The notes under the pieces were generated by a model. That model was not told the origin of the DNA and made no database searches. It worked only from the letters and a program-made list of their open reading frames with translations. From assembly GCF_026127265.1 (NCBI RefSeq), contig NZ_WWFG01000002.1, positions 1,860,001-1,924,000 on the forward strand: 64,000 nt of DNA, written 5' to 3'. This DNA is from Nostoc sp. KVJ3 (GTDB taxonomy: Bacteria; Cyanobacteriota; Cyanobacteriia; Cyanobacteriales; Nostocaceae). Of this stretch, positions 18,203 to 27,403 are shown in pieces; position 1 is the first letter of the stretch; every line of letters starts with the position of its first letter. Made by a program: the position numbers and the translations under genes.

Positions 18203-18731
18203 TATTAAATTCGGGTAATTATTTATAATTCCCATAGTCAACTATTTAGCTTCTGAGCTAAACATAATGTATTCTTCTAGACCAATACAGTTCAGTTAAG
18301 CTTCTCTTCCTTCTCTTCCTTTGCATCCTTTGCGTCCTTTGCGGTTCGTTAAAAAAAGGATTTTAGCCTTAACTGAACCGTATTGTCTTCTAGACTTCTT
18401 TTTAGAAATTGTCTAGACTCCTGAAACGTTGCTGTAATTTTATTGAATACGCCTATATTTATTTAGAGAAGATAAAATAATTGGAAGCCGACCCAAAGAT
18501 AATGCATCTCTGAGAAATATTTGGGCTTTGATCTATTATTCCCATATAATTTGATGGAATCATCATCAGACAACGATTTTTTGAAGTTGGCTTTCCAAGC
18601 CTATAGGAATTTGTCTTGACATTATGTTGTTGATTATGTTGTTGATTTGTCCGATTACTGCAATTGTTAAAGCCTTCTAATGGAGCGGTTCAGGGTAGGG
18701 ATAAATCGTAGACATCGCCTAAAAATTCAAC
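18203..18731. other. Intergenic region with a MITE-like element
   Basis: Apart from the element at 18283-18385, no gene or clear signal is visible in this 529-base stretch between convergent dhaL and ftn2. Confidence 0.5.
18283..18385. mobile_element. MITE-like element with 18-bp inverted ends (family A, copy 1)
   Basis: CAATACAGTTCAGTTAAG at 18283-18300 matches the reverse complement of 18368-18385 at 17 of 18 positions. The inside carries the reverse complement of the gaaccgcagag dispersed repeat (18301-18350). A related copy is at 35546-35637. At 103 bp it has no coding capacity. Confidence 0.75.
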
Positions 18732-21038
18732 TTATCTGATTATCTGATTCACAACAGATGCACTCTGAATATGCCATTTACCTCGTTCTCGAATCAAATC
18801 ATACCGAACTCGCAATTTATCGCTAGAAGACTTTTGAAACTGACCATTTTCATATAACTGCGTCGCTTCCTTAACAGTAGCTTCCACAGCCGCACGGTCT
18901 GCAAATAAATCAATTTTCTCCACAGATTCTATCTTCAAACTATGGTCATACTTGCGGTAGCGATTATCTGACTTATCCTGTTGAGCAATCAGCCGCCATT
19001 GAGACAAAGCTGAACCAGTTAAAATTTGGTCTAAACTATTAATCTCATGATTCGGCCCTAAAGCTGCGCCTTTGGTCGATAACCAAGTTTTAATAACTTC
19101 CTCTGCTGTTGCATTTGTTAAAGGGCCTTCTGCTGATTGTGGTTGACTATTGGGAGTGGGAATAGATATTGGTGGTTGATTTATTTGTACAAACAACTGA
19201 AAATCCCTCGGAGGGGGCGTAGGAAAAAACAGATTTTTTAACCATCCAAAAGTTGTTGTGGCTAATACCCAAAAAACTAATATACTCACCAAAGAAATAA
19301 ACACTCTCCAAACCAGTCGTGTTTTCCCTTCTATAGTGTTCGCAAAAGTTCGCCGCCGCCGAGGACGACGAGAAGGAGGGCGATTATCTGGTATTCGCTC
19401 TCGGTTAGCAGATGGAGTAGGTTTTCTCCGTCTACGTTTTTGGTTATGACTGGGTACAGCACTTTTAGCTGAACCATTTAAATGCTGATTAGTACTTCTG
19501 CTCATCCTTTCAGCAGCAGGAACCTCTGATTTTACACTTCCAGATGAATTCCACATAGGTGATGATAAGTTTGGATATTCAGACGTTTCTTTTATTGGTG
19601 TTTTTGGCAAATCTGGGTCAGGTGTTCTGCTGTGATTAAATGACGCTGAAGTTTTAGTTGAATTATTGTGAAAATGAGAATTCTTTGTTTTGGGCTGGGG
19701 AAAATATTGGGGGTTAATTACAGCCCATTCATTAGTTGTTTCTGCATCAGTTGGTAGTGCTTCTAAATAAGCTTGTACCTGTTGGTTCGCAAAGTAATCT
19801 TTTAGGAAAGCTTGCTGGTTTGCTAAATCTCGAAAATGGGGAAATACTTCGTGTTGCAACCACTGTTCTGCATATAAACACAGCCCCGGTAACAAATCTG
19901 GAGAGTCTTGAGATTTTTCCCGAATAAAAGCTAAAGCTTCGTACTCCTGACTAAGTTCTAAAACACGAGTTGCTTCTTCAGTTTGCCCTAAGAGTAAGGC
20001 ACATAACGACTGTTCTAAATGTACATCTTGGCGCTTGCCCAGACGCACGAGCATTTGCCTTGCTTGACGAATTAAAGCTGGTTGCCGTTGAGCAAATCCT
20101 CGTGCTATCAAGGCATAAACAGCTAAGTAAGTGGCAACAGCAGAAGAACGTTTGCTTTGAGCTTCAAATAATTTGTGCTGCTCTGCGACTGTTAAGTGGT
20201 TGCGTAATTGCTGGATAAATCGCAGAAAGTCGTCTATATTTAAACCCGATTCATCATTGTTAGTACCATCAATCCCACCACGATCTTCTAAGAGATTTTG
20301 CAATAATTCCAAGCCTTGGCTGCGTTCGGCAGTCTTTTCTTGGGGTAGTGCTAACAACTCCAAAATTCGATATGGTCGCAATTTGTAAAGATCCGCCTGA
20401 ATTTCTGCCTGGACACTGGAGAACAACCCCTCGCGTACTAGCAATTCTTGACCAGTTTCTAAAGATATGGCGGCATTTTCGTAGTGACCTTGCTGCCACT
20501 GTTCGCGACCTAATTCTAGACAAGCAAGGGCAACAGTGAGAACAACATCTGGGTGTTCAGCACTTTCATAAATTTCTTCGTCTACTAAATTATTGCTTTT
20601 TCTTGCACTTGTAGCACCATTTTTATTTACTAGATACGGACGACCTAGTTTCAATACGAGTTCGTACTCCCCCAACTCTTGCAAAATTAATAAAGCGCCA
20701 ACTAATTCGTCTTGGGTAATTTCAATACCTAGACTCTGAGTGTCAATACCTCTTTTGGTGCTTTCTGGACGATTTTCCAGTGCTACTGCGGCAGCAGCAA
20801 GATTATCAGGGTTATAGGCGTGAGCAAGATAAAGCTGATCGTAGGTACTGCGTTGTTTGGGATCTGATAAAACCACGTAAGCTTCTTCTATGAGTTGTTT
20901 ACGAGAAGAAATTGCTGCCTGAGAATACTCACGTCGTGGCAATTGTACAATGCGATCGCTGTATGCCTGACGCAATTGTTCTTCACTTGCCGCCAACGGT
21001 AGTCCTAAAATTCGGTAGTAATCTAGCGGAATTCGCAC
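18732..21038 (-). CDS. ftn2: Cell division protein Ftn2/ZipN (ARC6 homologue)
   Basis: The 768-residue protein has the architecture of cyanobacterial Ftn2/ZipN, the relative of plastid ARC6 that anchors FtsZ and organises the divisome. A J-like domain spans residues 1-70 (Asp-Tyr-Tyr-Arg-Ile-Leu-Gly-Leu at the start) but lacks the His-Pro-Asp triplet of true DnaJ proteins, as expected. A long helical cytoplasmic region follows. A low-complexity, strongly basic stretch occupies about 530-570, then one transmembrane segment at about 582-608, then a periplasmic C-terminal IMS (DUF4101-like) domain at about 650-765. It stands alone. Confidence 0.93.
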   Translation of the reverse strand: MRIPLDYYRILGLPLAASEEQLRQAYSDRIVQLPRREYSQAAISSRKQLIEEAYVVLSDPKQRSTYDQLYLAHAYNPDNLAAAAVALENRPESTKRGIDTQSLGIEITQDELVGALLILQELGEYELVLKLGRPYLVNKNGATSARKSNNLVDEEIYESAEHPDVVLTVALACLELGREQWQQGHYENAAISLETGQELLVREGLFSSVQAEIQADLYKLRPYRILELLALPQEKTAERSQGLELLQNLLEDRGGIDGTNNDESGLNIDDFLRFIQQLRNHLTVAEQHKLFEAQSKRSSAVATYLAVYALIARGFAQRQPALIRQARQMLVRLGKRQDVHLEQSLCALLLGQTEEATRVLELSQEYEALAFIREKSQDSPDLLPGLCLYAEQWLQHEVFPHFRDLANQQAFLKDYFANQQVQAYLEALPTDAETTNEWAVINPQYFPQPKTKNSHFHNNSTKTSASFNHSRTPDPDLPKTPIKETSEYPNLSSPMWNSSGSVKSEVPAAERMSRSTNQHLNGSAKSAVPSHNQKRRRRKPTPSANRERIPDNRPPSRRPRRRRTFANTIEGKTRLVWRVFISLVSILVFWVLATTTFGWLKNLFFPTPPPRDFQLFVQINQPPISIPTPNSQPQSAEGPLTNATAEEVIKTWLSTKGAALGPNHEINSLDQILTGSALSQWRLIAQQDKSDNRYRKYDHSLKIESVEKIDLFADRAAVEATVKEATQLYENGQFQKSSSDKLRVRYDLIRERGKWHIQSASVVNQIIR

Positions 21039-21804
21039 AGCCTACTTCCCCTGCACCGTGATCAACATAATTTACCTAGACTTTCCAGGTCTGTAAAACC
21101 GTGCCATAATAATGCCGTATAGAATTTACTCTACAAGTGTATATCGCAACAACTTGTTTTGTACCTTCCCGAAATTGTGAGTCACATTCTAGTACTAATT
21201 TTTTGCTTTCGCCTAGAAAGCCTCAATTGTTTGTCTTAATTCTTAGTATTTTTGTTTAACACGACTATTATCAGCCTTGGATACCACAAACCACAACTAC
21301 CGCTTTTCATCACGGCATAAATGTTGTGGTTCCTAGAATCTATTGATGATTGATTTTTTTGGGAATTTCCCAGTAGGCGGTAACAAAAATACTACTATTG
21401 TGGGATTGACCCTGATAACAAGAGAAGCAAATCATATCATAGTTAACTTTTAATTACAATTACCTATTTGGGTATATAGATTTTTGCCTCCTTTTTTTGA
21501 AATTGTTAATGGATATGCAGAAAGCAGTTGATCTTGATTGCTAGTCTATGAAGGGGAAAAGTGAGAGAGAAAAACTCAAAGCAACATATATTGTCGTTAG
21601 AGTCAAATCCTCACGGGGCATGGGCTGAAAAGTTAAAAATCAAAAATTAAAAATTCAGCTATTCCCTAAGACCCTTTTTTGGTGCATAAATAAAGTTTGA
21701 TTGTTGAGTCTTACAAACGCTAGCCTGTTAAAAGCTGAGGTGTTATCAGACCAACTTATTTAAGACTGTAACTTTAAGTTGTACAACAGGGATACTCAAA
21801 AATA
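21039..21804. other. Intergenic region between divergent ftn2 and pdhA
   Basis: No gene is visible in these 766 bases. A 9-bp inverted repeat, AACCACAAC (21289-21297) with GTTGTGGTT (21323-21331), is the only structure I note. The promoters of both neighbours must lie here. Confidence 0.5.
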
Positions 21805-22839
21805 ATGGTTCAAGAGCGTACTTTACCCACATTTAATCCTGCTACTACGCACATTACAAAGGAAGAAGGATTACGGTTGTATGAGGACATGGTGTTAGGG
21901 CGCTTGTTTGAAGACAAGTGTGCTGAAATGTACTACAGAGGCAAAATGTTTGGTTTTGTCCATTTGTACAACGGTCAAGAAGCCGTTTGCAGTGGTGTTG
22001 TGCAGTCAATGCGACCGGGTGAAGATTACGTTTGTAGTACTTACCGCGACCACGTTCATGCTCTGAGTGCGGGTGTACCAGCAAGAGAAGTAATGGCAGA
22101 ACTATTTGGTAAAGCCACAGGTTGCAGCAAAGGGCGCGGTGGTTCCATGCACATGTTTTCTGCGGAACATCGCTTGCTGGGTGGCTATGCTTTTGTGGCT
22201 GAGGGAATTCCTGTCGCGGCTGGGGCGGCTTTTCAAAGCAAATACCGCCGCGAAGTGCTAGGAGATAAAAATGCTGACCAAGTGACAGCTTGCTTTTTTG
22301 GTGACGGTGCAGCTAATAACGGTCAGTTTTTTGAGACACTAAATATGGCAGCTTTATGGAAACTGCCAATTTTGTTTGTAGTTGAAAATAATAAGTGGGC
22401 CATTGGTATGTCTCACGAGCGAGCAACTTCCCAGCCAGAAATTTACAAAAAAGCCAGTGTGTTTAACATGGTGGGCGTGGAAGTAGATGGTATGGATGTA
22501 TTAGCAGTCCGAGCCGTGGCCCAAGAAGCTGTAGCCCGTGCCCGCGCAGGTGAAGGGCCAACATTAATTGAGGCTCTTACCTACCGCTTCCGTGGTCACT
22601 CGTTGGCAGACCCAGATGAAATGCGAAGCAAAGCCGAGAAAGAATTTTGGTTCGCCCGTGACCCAATTAAGAAGTTAGCAGCTTATTTGCTGGAGCAAAA
22701 TCTGGCAGATGAGGGAGAAATCAAAGCTATTGATCGTAAAATTCAGGATGTAATCGACGAGGCGGTTAAGTTCGCCGAAAGCAGCCCTGAACCAGACCCC
22801 AGTGAATTATATCGTTTCGTGTTTGCAGAAGACGAGTAA
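21805..22839 (+). CDS. pdhA: Pyruvate dehydrogenase E1 component, alpha subunit
   Basis: The 344-residue subunit carries the thiamine-diphosphate motif Gly-Asp-Gly-Ala-Ala-Asn-Asn near 171-177, ending in Glu-Asn-Asn near 198. The phosphorylation-loop-like Arg-Phe-Arg-Gly-His-Ser is near 255. With the beta subunit it decarboxylates pyruvate and passes the acetyl group to E2. The sequence is of the cyanobacterial/plastid type. No pdhB, E2 or E3 gene is adjacent, in line with the scattered arrangement usual in cyanobacteria. A perfect 19-bp heptad-repeat hairpin begins 4 bases after the stop and may end or protect the transcript. Confidence 0.96.
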   Translation: MVQERTLPTFNPATTHITKEEGLRLYEDMVLGRLFEDKCAEMYYRGKMFGFVHLYNGQEAVCSGVVQSMRPGEDYVCSTYRDHVHALSAGVPAREVMAELFGKATGCSKGRGGSMHMFSAEHRLLGGYAFVAEGIPVAAGAAFQSKYRREVLGDKNADQVTACFFGDGAANNGQFFETLNMAALWKLPILFVVENNKWAIGMSHERATSQPEIYKKASVFNMVGVEVDGMDVLAVRAVAQEAVARARAGEGPTLIEALTYRFRGHSLADPDEMRSKAEKEFWFARDPIKKLAAYLLEQNLADEGEIKAIDRKIQDVIDEAVKFAESSPEPDPSELYRFVFAEDE

Positions 22840-22842
22840 CAA

Positions 22843-22895
22843 AGTTAGGAGTTAGGAGTTATGAATTTTTAACTCTTAACTCCTAACTCCTAACT
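22843..22895. repeat. Heptanucleotide repeats forming a perfect 19-bp hairpin
   Basis: AGTTAGGAGTTAGGAGTTA (22843-22861) and its exact reverse complement (22877-22895) enclose a 15-base loop. The stem is made of GTTAGGA heptamers. It sits between pdhA and the aldose-epimerase gene. Confidence 0.9.
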
Positions 22896-22927
22896 CATAA
22901 CTATCCCTAATCCCAGGACTAAAATTT

Positions 22928-23797
22928 GTGTTTAGCATTGCAGTTCAACAGCAACAGTACAAAACGTATATTCTTTCTGACGAAGGCGCTAGTTCTCAGT
23001 TGGAAGTTGTACCAGAACGCGGTGGGATCATTACCCGCTGGCGCATTCAAGGACAAGAAATTTTTTACCTGGACACTGAACGCTTTACTCATCCTGATTT
23101 GAGTGTCAGAGGTGGAAATCCAATTTTGTTTCCGATTTGTGGCAATCTTCCAGATAATACTTATACTCATAACGGGCAAAAATATACTCTCAAACAACAC
23201 GGTTTTGCCCGTGAATTGCCGTGGAAAGCAACAGAACAAGAAACTGGAGATAAAGCTAGTCTGACTGTTGTTCTTGATAGCAATGAGCAAACTAAGGCAG
23301 TTTATCCTTTTGATTTTCAACTGGCTTTCACCTACGAACTTCAAGGTAATACTCTAGAAGTCCGCCAGCAGTATAAAAACTTGTCATCCACACCAATGCC
23401 TTTTTCGGCTGGTTTCCATCCCTACTTTTTGTGTGGTGATAAAACTCAGTTAGAGATTGAAATTCCCTCTAAGCAGTATCAAGACAATCAAACTAAGGAA
23501 TTTCACTCTTTTGACGGCAATTTTGACTTTAACCGTGATGAAATTGACTTTGCCTTTGGGCAGTTAACGAGTCAATCGGCCACTGCGATAGATGGCAGCC
23601 GGAAGTTAAAACTCACCTTGGATTATGATGATTTCTCTACTTACCTGGTATTTTGGACAGTTAAAGGCAAAGATTTTTACTGTCTAGAACCGTGGAGTGC
23701 AACTCGTAACTCTCTCAATACTGGTGATAACCTGACTGTGTTAGCGCCAGGAGCTAGCCACACAGCATCTGTAAGGTTGACGGCTAATTTTTTCTAA
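22928..23797 (+). CDS. Aldose 1-epimerase family protein
   Basis: The 289-residue protein starts with GTG and belongs to the galactose-mutarotase/glucose-6-phosphate-1-epimerase fold. Visible pieces are Gly-Gly-Asn-Pro-Ile-Leu-Phe-Pro near 60-67, His-Gly-Phe-Ala-Arg-Glu near 88-93, Phe-His-Pro-Tyr-Phe near 155-159 (catalytic-type histidine) and Glu-Pro-Trp-Ser near 256. The Arg in the His-Gly-Phe-Ala-Arg motif and the lack of a signal peptide suggest a cytoplasmic sugar or sugar-phosphate epimerase. The substrate cannot be decided. It follows pdhA by 88 bases, with a strong hairpin in between. Confidence 0.85.
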   Translation: MFSIAVQQQQYKTYILSDEGASSQLEVVPERGGIITRWRIQGQEIFYLDTERFTHPDLSVRGGNPILFPICGNLPDNTYTHNGQKYTLKQHGFARELPWKATEQETGDKASLTVVLDSNEQTKAVYPFDFQLAFTYELQGNTLEVRQQYKNLSSTPMPFSAGFHPYFLCGDKTQLEIEIPSKQYQDNQTKEFHSFDGNFDFNRDEIDFAFGQLTSQSATAIDGSRKLKLTLDYDDFSTYLVFWTVKGKDFYCLEPWSATRNSLNTGDNLTVLAPGASHTASVRLTANFF

Positions 23798-23858
23798 ACC
23801 TCTTTACAAATCTACAGATGTATATGCTATGATGGCAAAGTTGCGAAATAAAGCAAAA

Positions 23859-23930
23859 GGGTCGCTAACTCAACGGTAGAGTACTCGGCTTTTAACCGAT
23901 TAGTTCCGGGTTCGAATCCCGGGCGACCCA
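23859..23930 (+). tRNA. trnK: tRNA-Lys (anticodon TTT)
   Basis: A 72-base cloverleaf is visible: acceptor stem GGGTCGC/GCGACCC, D stem ACTC/GAGT, anticodon loop CTTTTAA with anticodon TTT at 23891-23893, T stem CCGGG/CCCGG with TTCGAAT loop, and discriminator A. The 3' CCA is not encoded. The first pair of the anticodon stem is a C-T mismatch. Confidence 0.97.
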
Positions 23931-24186
23931 TATAAAAGTTTAAAGAAAACTCGTTGCAGCTTTTGAGATGAAAGCAGAGGCGAATTTTATTATTAGAAAA
24001 TTTGTGAATCCGATCGCTGTGGGGAATAAAAATTTGGGATGAGCGATCGCTTTTTGCTGAAGATCAAACAATTACAGGTTAAGCAAAATTAACGAAGTTG
24101 TCAGCTTATTTCAGTGATTCTACGGTTACTTAAGTGCTAACGAAAAGTGAATAACTGAATTTGAGCTTTTCAACTGGAAGTAACAG

Positions 24187-25032
24187 ATGCAGGCGAATTT
24201 TGAGCAAAAAGCCTTTATTTCCTTAGTAGGTCTGAAAACTGAGAACTTACCGGTAAAGGAAATACGATTACAGGATTTGTCTGGGAACGATTACACTTAC
24301 TTTTGGCAGTTATGGGAACAGTATCGAGATTATCTTTATAGTCGCTGCTTACAGTGGATGGGAGGTAATCGTCATGATGCCGAAGACTTGTTCAGTCGGG
24401 CAATGCTCAAAGCCTGGAATCAATGGCCAGAATATGGGAGTAGAATCACCAAGCCCAGGGCTTGGTTAAGCCGACTCATCCAGAACCTCTGTATAGATTT
24501 GCATCGAGAACGCAAGCGAGAGGCGCAAAGGATCAAAAACTTTGAGGATATTCAATTTGCAGATTATGCAGTAGTTACTTCCAGACTTGAATCTCCTGAG
24601 TCAGAGATATTTAGTCACGAACTAAGGGCATATCTCCACCACAAAATTGAGTCCTTACCTACGAGATTGCGCCAATCTTTTATCCTTCACTACTGCCAAG
24701 AAAAGTCTTACAGAGACATTGCCAAGGAACTCGCCCTCTCAGAAGACAACGTTTACAAACGAGTTCAACAGGGGCGAAGGATTCTACAAAAGCAGTTAAG
24801 CAAATATTTGGCAGGGGAAGATGACACTTCCCTAGATTCCCTCCCACCCTGCTTAAAATTGGTGGTTCCGATGGTGGAAGAGTCTAAACCCGATGAAAGG
24901 GCGATCTCTGACTGGGAAATGCCGATCGCAATAAGAAGCATGGAAGAAATTAATTACAAAGTAACCGTTACATGCCTAGAAAACTTGCAACATACTTGGT
25001 ACAGTTCCCCCAGTCTTCTGGGGTGGACATGA
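24187..25032 (+). CDS. Sigma-70 family (ECF-like) RNA polymerase sigma factor
   Basis: The 281-residue protein has a sigma region 2 at about residues 40-112, including Asp-Ala-Glu-Asp-Leu-Phe near 61 and Pro-Arg-Ala-Trp-Leu near 90. Region 4 is at about 150-206, with the helix-turn-helix Tyr-Arg-Asp-Ile-Ala-Lys-Glu-Leu-Ala-Leu-Ser near 179. No region 1 or 3 is present, as in ECF factors. A C-terminal extension of about 70 residues follows and could hold a regulatory function. The stop overlaps the ATG of the TPR gene (ATGA at 25029-25032), so the two are translationally coupled. No anti-sigma gene is recognisable next to it. Confidence 0.9.
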   Translation: MQANFEQKAFISLVGLKTENLPVKEIRLQDLSGNDYTYFWQLWEQYRDYLYSRCLQWMGGNRHDAEDLFSRAMLKAWNQWPEYGSRITKPRAWLSRLIQNLCIDLHRERKREAQRIKNFEDIQFADYAVVTSRLESPESEIFSHELRAYLHHKIESLPTRLRQSFILHYCQEKSYRDIAKELALSEDNVYKRVQQGRRILQKQLSKYLAGEDDTSLDSLPPCLKLVVPMVEESKPDERAISDWEMPIAIRSMEEINYKVTVTCLENLQHTWYSSPSLLGWT

Positions 25033-26570
25033 ATGTTCATCTAGTTTTAGGCGAAAAGCCAACTCGACAAGATCAGAAGCTCAAAACCTATCGTCAGTAT
25101 GTGCAGAAGTATCCCCAAGGATGGAAGAAACGGTTGGAATTAGCTGATTTGTTGTCCGGTATGGGGAACTGGCAGCAAGCGATCGCTGAATATCACCAAG
25201 TAATTGAGCGACAGCCGCAATTAATCAATGTGCGGCTGCAACTGGCGAAAATCTTGCAGATGATGAAACGGGAAGCAGAGGCTATAGAGCTATATGTAAG
25301 TGCCTTAGCATTATCCTGCAATCAAGGAACTCAGCACCATATAAGTGGATTAATTGCCGTCTGTAAAGGTGATAGTCACAAAGCGATCGCTGATTTTGAT
25401 GCTGCGGCTGATTCAGAACCTGACAAAATCGTTCACTGGTTGGCATTGGGACAAGTGCAGAAGGGCAGAGAAAATCCCATTGGGGCTTTACGAGCCTTTT
25501 CACAGGTTTTGTTACTCAATCCAGATGATATTGTCGCCTTGATTCAGAGCTATGATGCACTGATGGCAATGGGGGATTTCCAAGCAGCTAGGGAAAATTT
25601 AGATAAAGCGATCGCTCTAGCTCCTGATGATTTCGGGGTACTTCAACGACAGTTAGATCGGCGTTGCGGGATGAAATTAGTATCTGGTAAAGAAGGAAAG
25701 CAGACTAAAAAGCTGATTAATTCTGTCCTACAACAGGCTCCTCACGTAGCTGAAGCTTACAAATCACTAGCCTATTATCACCTTTACCGGGGGGATTGGG
25801 CGCATGGTGTAGGGGTATTAGCAGAGTTTGCAGAGCAACACCCCAATCATCCTAGTGGTTGGTATTACTATGGACAATGCTTGTTCCACACCGGAGAATA
25901 TCAGGCGGCGGCTGAGATGATGTTGAAAGCTTATAGTTTGTATCCCAACGATTGTGAAATCTATCAGGCGTTGTGTAAGATTTTACCCGTTGCTGGCCGA
26001 CTAGAAGAATTACGACCCTTATTAGAAGAGATGCTTGAGCGTTTTCCTGAACGGTGGAGTGTTTGGGCGACAGTGGGGCGCGTTCTGGTGGAAAGCTTTC
26101 AAGAAATTGAAAGAGGGTGTAGTTTTTCTGCGAAGGTGATACAACTCCAACCCCAATTAGCTGATACTTGGTTTCGTCATGGGCGGGTGTTGGCTTTAGC
26201 CCTTAAACATCAAGAAGCGATCGCGGCTTTGGCTACAGGATGGCATTTTTTACCAGTAGCGGGGGGTTATCTGCAATCTGTAGCTGCTGCGGTGTGGCTG
26301 GGAGAAAGTTACCGAGCGAGGGGGGATGATGCCCTAAGTCGGCAGTGGTGCGAAGAGGCTTGTGAGCGAAGTCAGGAACTAAGGTCATTTAACTCGGCTA
26401 CGGCTGATTACTGGCAAGGGAGAGCCTTAGAGGGGTTGGGGGATACTTCCGGGGCGATCGCAGCTTATCGCACTGCTTTAAATCAACAGTTGTTTTATCC
26501 GGCTCGTGGGGAGGTTAAGGATACTTTGACACAGTTACAAGGGATGGTGCGGAAAAAATCTCGTGTTTGA
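25029..26570 (+). CDS. TPR repeat protein coupled to the sigma factor gene
   Basis: I place the start at the ATG at 25029, which overlaps the sigma stop as ATGA; the open frame extends upstream to 24972 but lies inside the sigma gene. The resulting 513-residue protein is made almost wholly of tetratricopeptide-like helical pairs. The Trp/Gly/Tyr/Ala/Pro pattern is recognisable at about residues 45-80, 130-200, 255-330 and 425-495. There is no signal peptide or transmembrane segment, so it is probably a cytoplasmic scaffold. Translational coupling suggests that it works with the sigma factor, perhaps as a binding partner, but nothing in the sequence proves it. Confidence 0.85.
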   Translation: MNVHLVLGEKPTRQDQKLKTYRQYVQKYPQGWKKRLELADLLSGMGNWQQAIAEYHQVIERQPQLINVRLQLAKILQMMKREAEAIELYVSALALSCNQGTQHHISGLIAVCKGDSHKAIADFDAAADSEPDKIVHWLALGQVQKGRENPIGALRAFSQVLLLNPDDIVALIQSYDALMAMGDFQAARENLDKAIALAPDDFGVLQRQLDRRCGMKLVSGKEGKQTKKLINSVLQQAPHVAEAYKSLAYYHLYRGDWAHGVGVLAEFAEQHPNHPSGWYYYGQCLFHTGEYQAAAEMMLKAYSLYPNDCEIYQALCKILPVAGRLEELRPLLEEMLERFPERWSVWATVGRVLVESFQEIERGCSFSAKVIQLQPQLADTWFRHGRVLALALKHQEAIAALATGWHFLPVAGGYLQSVAAAVWLGESYRARGDDALSRQWCEEACERSQELRSFNSATADYWQGRALEGLGDTSGAIAAYRTALNQQLFYPARGEVKDTLTQLQGMVRKKSRV

Positions 26571-26727
26571 GTCTGGTTTGAGCGGGTGGATTTATTTTAG
26601 AGAAAAAACGCCTCTAACTCGAAAAATTCCAAAATTGATGACTGAGATCGTCTTTAAGTCGTAGAGATGAAAGAACAAACCTTAATCTCTAGTCTGTAAA
26701 AATTCTGAAATATCAGGAGTGTTTCAA

Positions 26728-27141
26728 ATGAAGTTAGGTAAATTGATTAATGCGATCGCAGCTTTGATTTTTGTTTTTAGCGTTGCACTAATTGCTAGTC
26801 CCTTGACTGCTGTAGCAGCTCCAAGTAGTTATCAACAGACCTGCTCAGATATTTCTCTTCGGGACAATGTATTATCAGCTATTTGCAGAAAACGGGATCA
26901 ATCACCCAACCAAACTGCCATCACTTTGAAAGGAATTGAAAATATTGATGGTACTCTCAAGGTTGTTGATCCTCAAAAAACAGCTAATTTTAACCTCTCT
27001 TGTGCGGGTACTTCTGTTGCAGGAGCGCAAATTTCCGGTCAATGCCGCAAGATGAATGGTCAATTTGTACAAACTGCTACAAGCATCAATGGAATCGAAA
27101 ACATTGATGGAGTACTAAAATACACAAGTAGCCCATCTTGA
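26728..27141 (+). CDS. Secreted cyanovirin-N homology (CVNH) lectin
   Basis: The ATG at 26728 is preceded by AGGAG 8 bases upstream; a GTG at 26719 is in frame but less likely. The 137-residue precursor has a signal peptide ending around Ala-Val-Ala-Ala (residues 29-32). The mature part is one CVNH domain of two internal repeats, each starting with Cys and ending in Ile-Glu-Asn-Ile-Asp-Gly-x-Leu-Lys. Four cysteines are placed as in cyanovirin-N (one pair per repeat). CVNH proteins bind high-mannose or other glycans; the natural role in cyanobacteria is unknown. The gene is 157 bases after the TPR gene and is probably separate. Confidence 0.92.
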   Translation: MKLGKLINAIAALIFVFSVALIASPLTAVAAPSSYQQTCSDISLRDNVLSAICRKRDQSPNQTAITLKGIENIDGTLKVVDPQKTANFNLSCAGTSVAGAQISGQCRKMNGQFVQTATSINGIENIDGVLKYTSSPS

Positions 27142-27223
27142 TCTTGTAGTAGCGTGGCAAGCCTAAAATTATGTGATAGATAAAGGCTCGTAGTAGCGCC
27201 TTAGCATGAAAAAACCATAAATC

Positions 27224-27265
27224 TAATGCACTCTACTAGTATGTCAAGGCTATTAGAGTGCATTA
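27224..27265. terminator. Hairpin downstream of the CVNH gene
   Basis: TAATGCACTCTA (27224-27235) and its exact reverse complement (27254-27265) enclose an 18-base loop. No T-run follows, so it may be a processing or stabilising hairpin rather than a strict intrinsic terminator. Two HIP1 octamers follow near 27300 and 27331. Confidence 0.5.
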
Positions 27266-27403
27266 TGCTTTGACTAACGCACCTTGTTTATTGTCAGAGC
27301 GATCGCTATTTTTTTGATGATGTGTAGAGCGATCGCTCTTCTTAGCCAAGGAAGTGCGATGGCCCATTATAAAATCTGTTAGTTAGCAGATGTATGAATT
27401 TGG

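Noticed and set aside
21289..21331. Inverted repeat AACCACAAC as regulatory site for ftn2 or pdhA
   Set aside because: The 25-base loop and 9-bp arms are weak evidence in a 766-base spacer; it is only mentioned.
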